A DNA stretch of 6,763 bases from Betaproteobacteria bacterium (GTDB taxonomy: Bacteria; Pseudomonadota; Gammaproteobacteria; Burkholderiales; SG8-39). The translations under genes were made by a program, and so were the position numbers. The notes under the pieces were generated by a model. That model had not been told where the DNA came from, searched no databases, and saw only the letters and a program-made list of their open reading frames with translations. The stretch spans positions 1 to 6,763 of the forward strand of contig JAOUFA010000198.1 in the NCBI GenBank assembly GCA_029858545.1. The letters are read 5' to 3'. Shown piece by piece: positions 5,781 to 6,763 of the stretch. Positions within the stretch are counted from its first letter, which is position 1. Each line of letters starts with the position of its first letter.

Positions 5781-6512
5781 TCAGCCGAGCTCGCTGCGAT
5801 AGAAATAACGGTCGGTCTTGTACAGACCGCGCCGCCATTCGACCGGCTTGTCTCCATAGGTAAAACTCACCCGCTCGACCTGCAGCAGCGGATGCCCGAT
5901 TTCGACCGCAAGCTGTTTCGCGGCGCTCGCATCGGCCGCCACCGCCTTGACCCGTTCCTCGGCGCGCACCATGCGCGTACCGAAATCGGTTTCGAACAGG
6001 TTGTAGAGCGCGCCCTTGTGTTCGGACACCGCCTGTGGCGTCAACCCCTTGAAGAGATTGCCGGGCAGCCAGACATCTTCGAACACCACCGGATCGCCTG
6101 CAAACACGAGCCGGCGCTGCAGCATCACCGCTGGATCTCCTGCGCGCAAGCCGAGCGCGCGCGCCAACTCGACCGGCGCGCGGGTACGCCTAAACTCGAG
6201 CAACTGGCGGTCCGGAACCACCGGCTTGCCGGCATCGGGCGCCAGTCGCAGAAAACGAAAACGCACCTGAGGCTCGCCGTGCGTCGCGACGAAGGTGCCT
6301 TTGCCCTGACGGCGCAATAGCAGGTTCTCTGCCGCCAGCTCGTCGATCGCCTTGCGCACCGTCCCCTGGCTCACGCGATAGCGTGCCGCAAGGTCCACTT
6401 CGCTGGGGATGGCCTCACCCGGACGCCACTCGCCGCTACGCAACCCTTCAAGCAGCAAGCCCTTGATTTGTTGGTATAGCGGACTGAAGGTCGGCGAGCT
6501 CACGCGCCGCAT
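5781..6512 (-). CDS. GntR-family transcriptional regulator, HutC subfamily (UTRA domain)
   Basis: This 243-residue DNA-binding protein has an N-terminal winged helix (about 10-76) with LYQQIKGLLLEGLRSGEW, IPSEVDLAARYRVSQGTVRKAI and the wing RRQGKGTFVA; the recognition helix is near residues 47-59. The rest (about 85-240) fits a UTRA effector-binding domain, with PVVFEDVWLP, the internal MVRAEERV segment and LLQVERVSFTYGDKPVEW. Such regulators sense small metabolites; the ligand here cannot be read from sequence. ATG at 6512 has GGGG 9 nt upstream. It is transcribed away from mdh and toward sdhC, 128 nt before it. I infer it controls this TCA locus and perhaps itself; the palindrome at 6552-6567 is the best operator candidate. 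A gene of this type in front of sdhC is, from memory, common in betaproteobacteria. I do not assign a specific name. Confidence 0.93.
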   Translation of the reverse strand: MRRVSSPTFSPLYQQIKGLLLEGLRSGEWRPGEAIPSEVDLAARYRVSQGTVRKAIDELAAENLLLRRQGKGTFVATHGEPQVRFRFLRLAPDAGKPVVPDRQLLEFRRTRAPVELARALGLRAGDPAVMLQRRLVFAGDPVVFEDVWLPGNLFKGLTPQAVSEHKGALYNLFETDFGTRMVRAEERVKAVAADASAAKQLAVEIGHPLLQVERVSFTYGDKPVEWRRGLYKTDRYFYRSELG

Positions 6513-6551
6513 TTGAGCATACCCCGGTCGACTCGTCTATATGGTGTTTTA

Positions 6552-6567
6552 TGTCTTATAAAAGACA
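6552..6567. promoter_or_regulatory. Palindromic operator candidate for the adjacent GntR regulator
   Basis: TGTCTTATAAAAGACA has perfect 6-bp arms (TGTCTT and AAGACA) around ATAA. An overlapping pairing also exists: GTGTTTTAT (6544-6552) with ATAAAA and ACAC (6558-6563, 6565-6568), one base bulged. It is AT-rich in a GC-rich surround, lies 8 bp upstream of the mdh -35 and over the likely gntR -35 region. Size and symmetry suit a dimeric winged-helix regulator. Assigning it to the neighbouring GntR protein is inference. Confidence 0.6.
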
Positions 6568-6575
6568 CAAGAGCG

Positions 6576-6604
6576 TTGACTTGGCCCCACCCGGCGCTTA
6601 CCAT
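6576..6604 (+). promoter_or_regulatory. Sigma-70-like promoter for mdh
   Basis: TTGACT at 6576-6581 (5 of 6 to consensus) and TACCAT at 6599-6604 (4 of 6) are separated by 17 bp. The start point would be near 6611, giving an mdh leader of about 124 nt. Confidence 0.6.
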
Positions 6605-6624
6605 CGCGGCATCCTGCTGCCGCG
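6605..6624 (+). other. Hairpin at the predicted mdh transcription start
   Basis: CGCGGCA (6605-6611) and TGCCGCG (6618-6624) form a perfect 7-bp stem with a 6-nt loop. It directly follows the mdh -10 and straddles the predicted start site, so it is more likely a DNA-level site than a full RNA hairpin, unless transcription starts further upstream. Confidence 0.4.
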
Positions 6625-6734
6625 CGCTGTTGTTTTGCTCTTGCCTTTGATCGCGCCCGCGCCGCTTGCGCCAGCCTGCACATCGTGCCCCGCCTCCGCT
6701 TCCATTTTCCCACTACCACATATTCGGAGTCATC

Positions 6735-6763
6735 ATGTCCAAAGCACCCGTACGGGTCGCGGT
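6735..6763 (+). CDS. mdh: Malate dehydrogenase, N-terminal fragment (runs off the window)
   Basis: Only MSKAPVRVAV is visible. That stretch matches the beginning of the NAD-dependent malate dehydrogenase of betaproteobacteria and relatives (MxKxPxRVAVTGAAGQIG), where the RVAV strand leads into the NAD-binding glycine motif; the enzyme oxidises malate to oxaloacetate. GGAG at 6726-6729 is 5 nt before the ATG, and a sigma-70 promoter lies upstream. The divergent TCA-cycle neighbours support the call. With nine full codons after the start, it relies on context as much as on sequence. Confidence 0.8.

Larger units (their letters stand above)
6513..6734. other. Divergent gntR-mdh intergenic region
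   Basis: This 222-bp region must hold the start signals for both gntR (minus) and mdh (plus). For mdh a promoter and ribosome binding site are clear. For gntR a weak -10 (TATAGA on minus, 6541-6536) sits with no good -35; the palindrome at 6552-6567 would occupy its -35 zone. From about 6625 to 6720 the mdh leader is pyrimidine-rich with no feature I can name. Confidence 0.6.

Noticed and set aside
5653..5838. Upstream in-frame extension of sdhC to 5838
   Set aside because: The added 62 residues do not resemble SdhC, the extension overlaps the end of gntR and covers the promoter region; MAQAAAKKKRPKYLNL is the natural start.
1..6763. Mobile elements, CRISPR arrays, tRNA or rRNA genes, attachment sites, toxin-antitoxin or defence genes
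   Set aside because: No transposase-like protein, regularly spaced repeat, cloverleaf or other hallmark was found; genes are contiguous housekeeping genes of even composition.

Overview
The window reads as a piece of a GC-rich proteobacterial chromosome, most likely a betaproteobacterium. The lineage call rests on recalled family features: the SdhC N-terminus (RPKYLNL, then IRLPLPG and SILHRVSG), the sucA start (MMKQ, then LFGGNAPFVEELYE), a type II citrate synthase resembling betaproteobacterial ones, and the gene order itself. It is inference from memory, not a database result.

Nearly everything belongs to one tricarboxylic acid cycle locus on the minus strand. In transcription order, right to left, it runs: gntR-type regulator (6512-5781), sdhC (5652-5251), sdhD (5257-4913), sdhA (4909-3140), sdhB (3081-2386), sdhE (2352-2113), gltA (2068-770), and the first 194 codons of sucA (584 to the window edge). 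Divergent from the regulator, the first codons of malate dehydrogenase (mdh, from 6735) begin on the plus strand and leave the window. Together these encode succinate dehydrogenase (complex II), its FAD-insertion factor, citrate synthase, the E1 subunit of 2-oxoglutarate dehydrogenase and malate dehydrogenase. A HutC-like GntR/UTRA transcription factor sits between the two arms as a candidate local regulator. sdhC-sdhD-sdhA are tightly coupled (overlap or 3-nt gap); sdhA-sdhB, sdhB-sdhE and sdhE-gltA are 58, 33 and 44 nt apart; gltA-sucA is 185 nt apart.

The non-coding parts hold the less routine content. The 222-bp gntR/mdh intergenic region has a 16-nt inverted repeat (TGTCTTATAAAAGACA) next to a sigma-70-like promoter facing mdh, and a 7-bp-stem hairpin at the predicted mdh start point. 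The 128-bp gntR/sdhC gap has a perfect 8-bp inverted repeat with a consensus TATAAT inside it, followed by two tandem copies of a 14-16-nt repeat. The gltA/sucA gap has two long-armed inverted repeats (10-bp and 9-bp perfect arms).

All enzymes look intact, with their catalytic and cofactor residues in place. I see no mobile element, phage gene, CRISPR array, RNA gene or defence-type cassette, and nothing that amounts to a previously undescribed system. The observations worth following are regulatory architecture.
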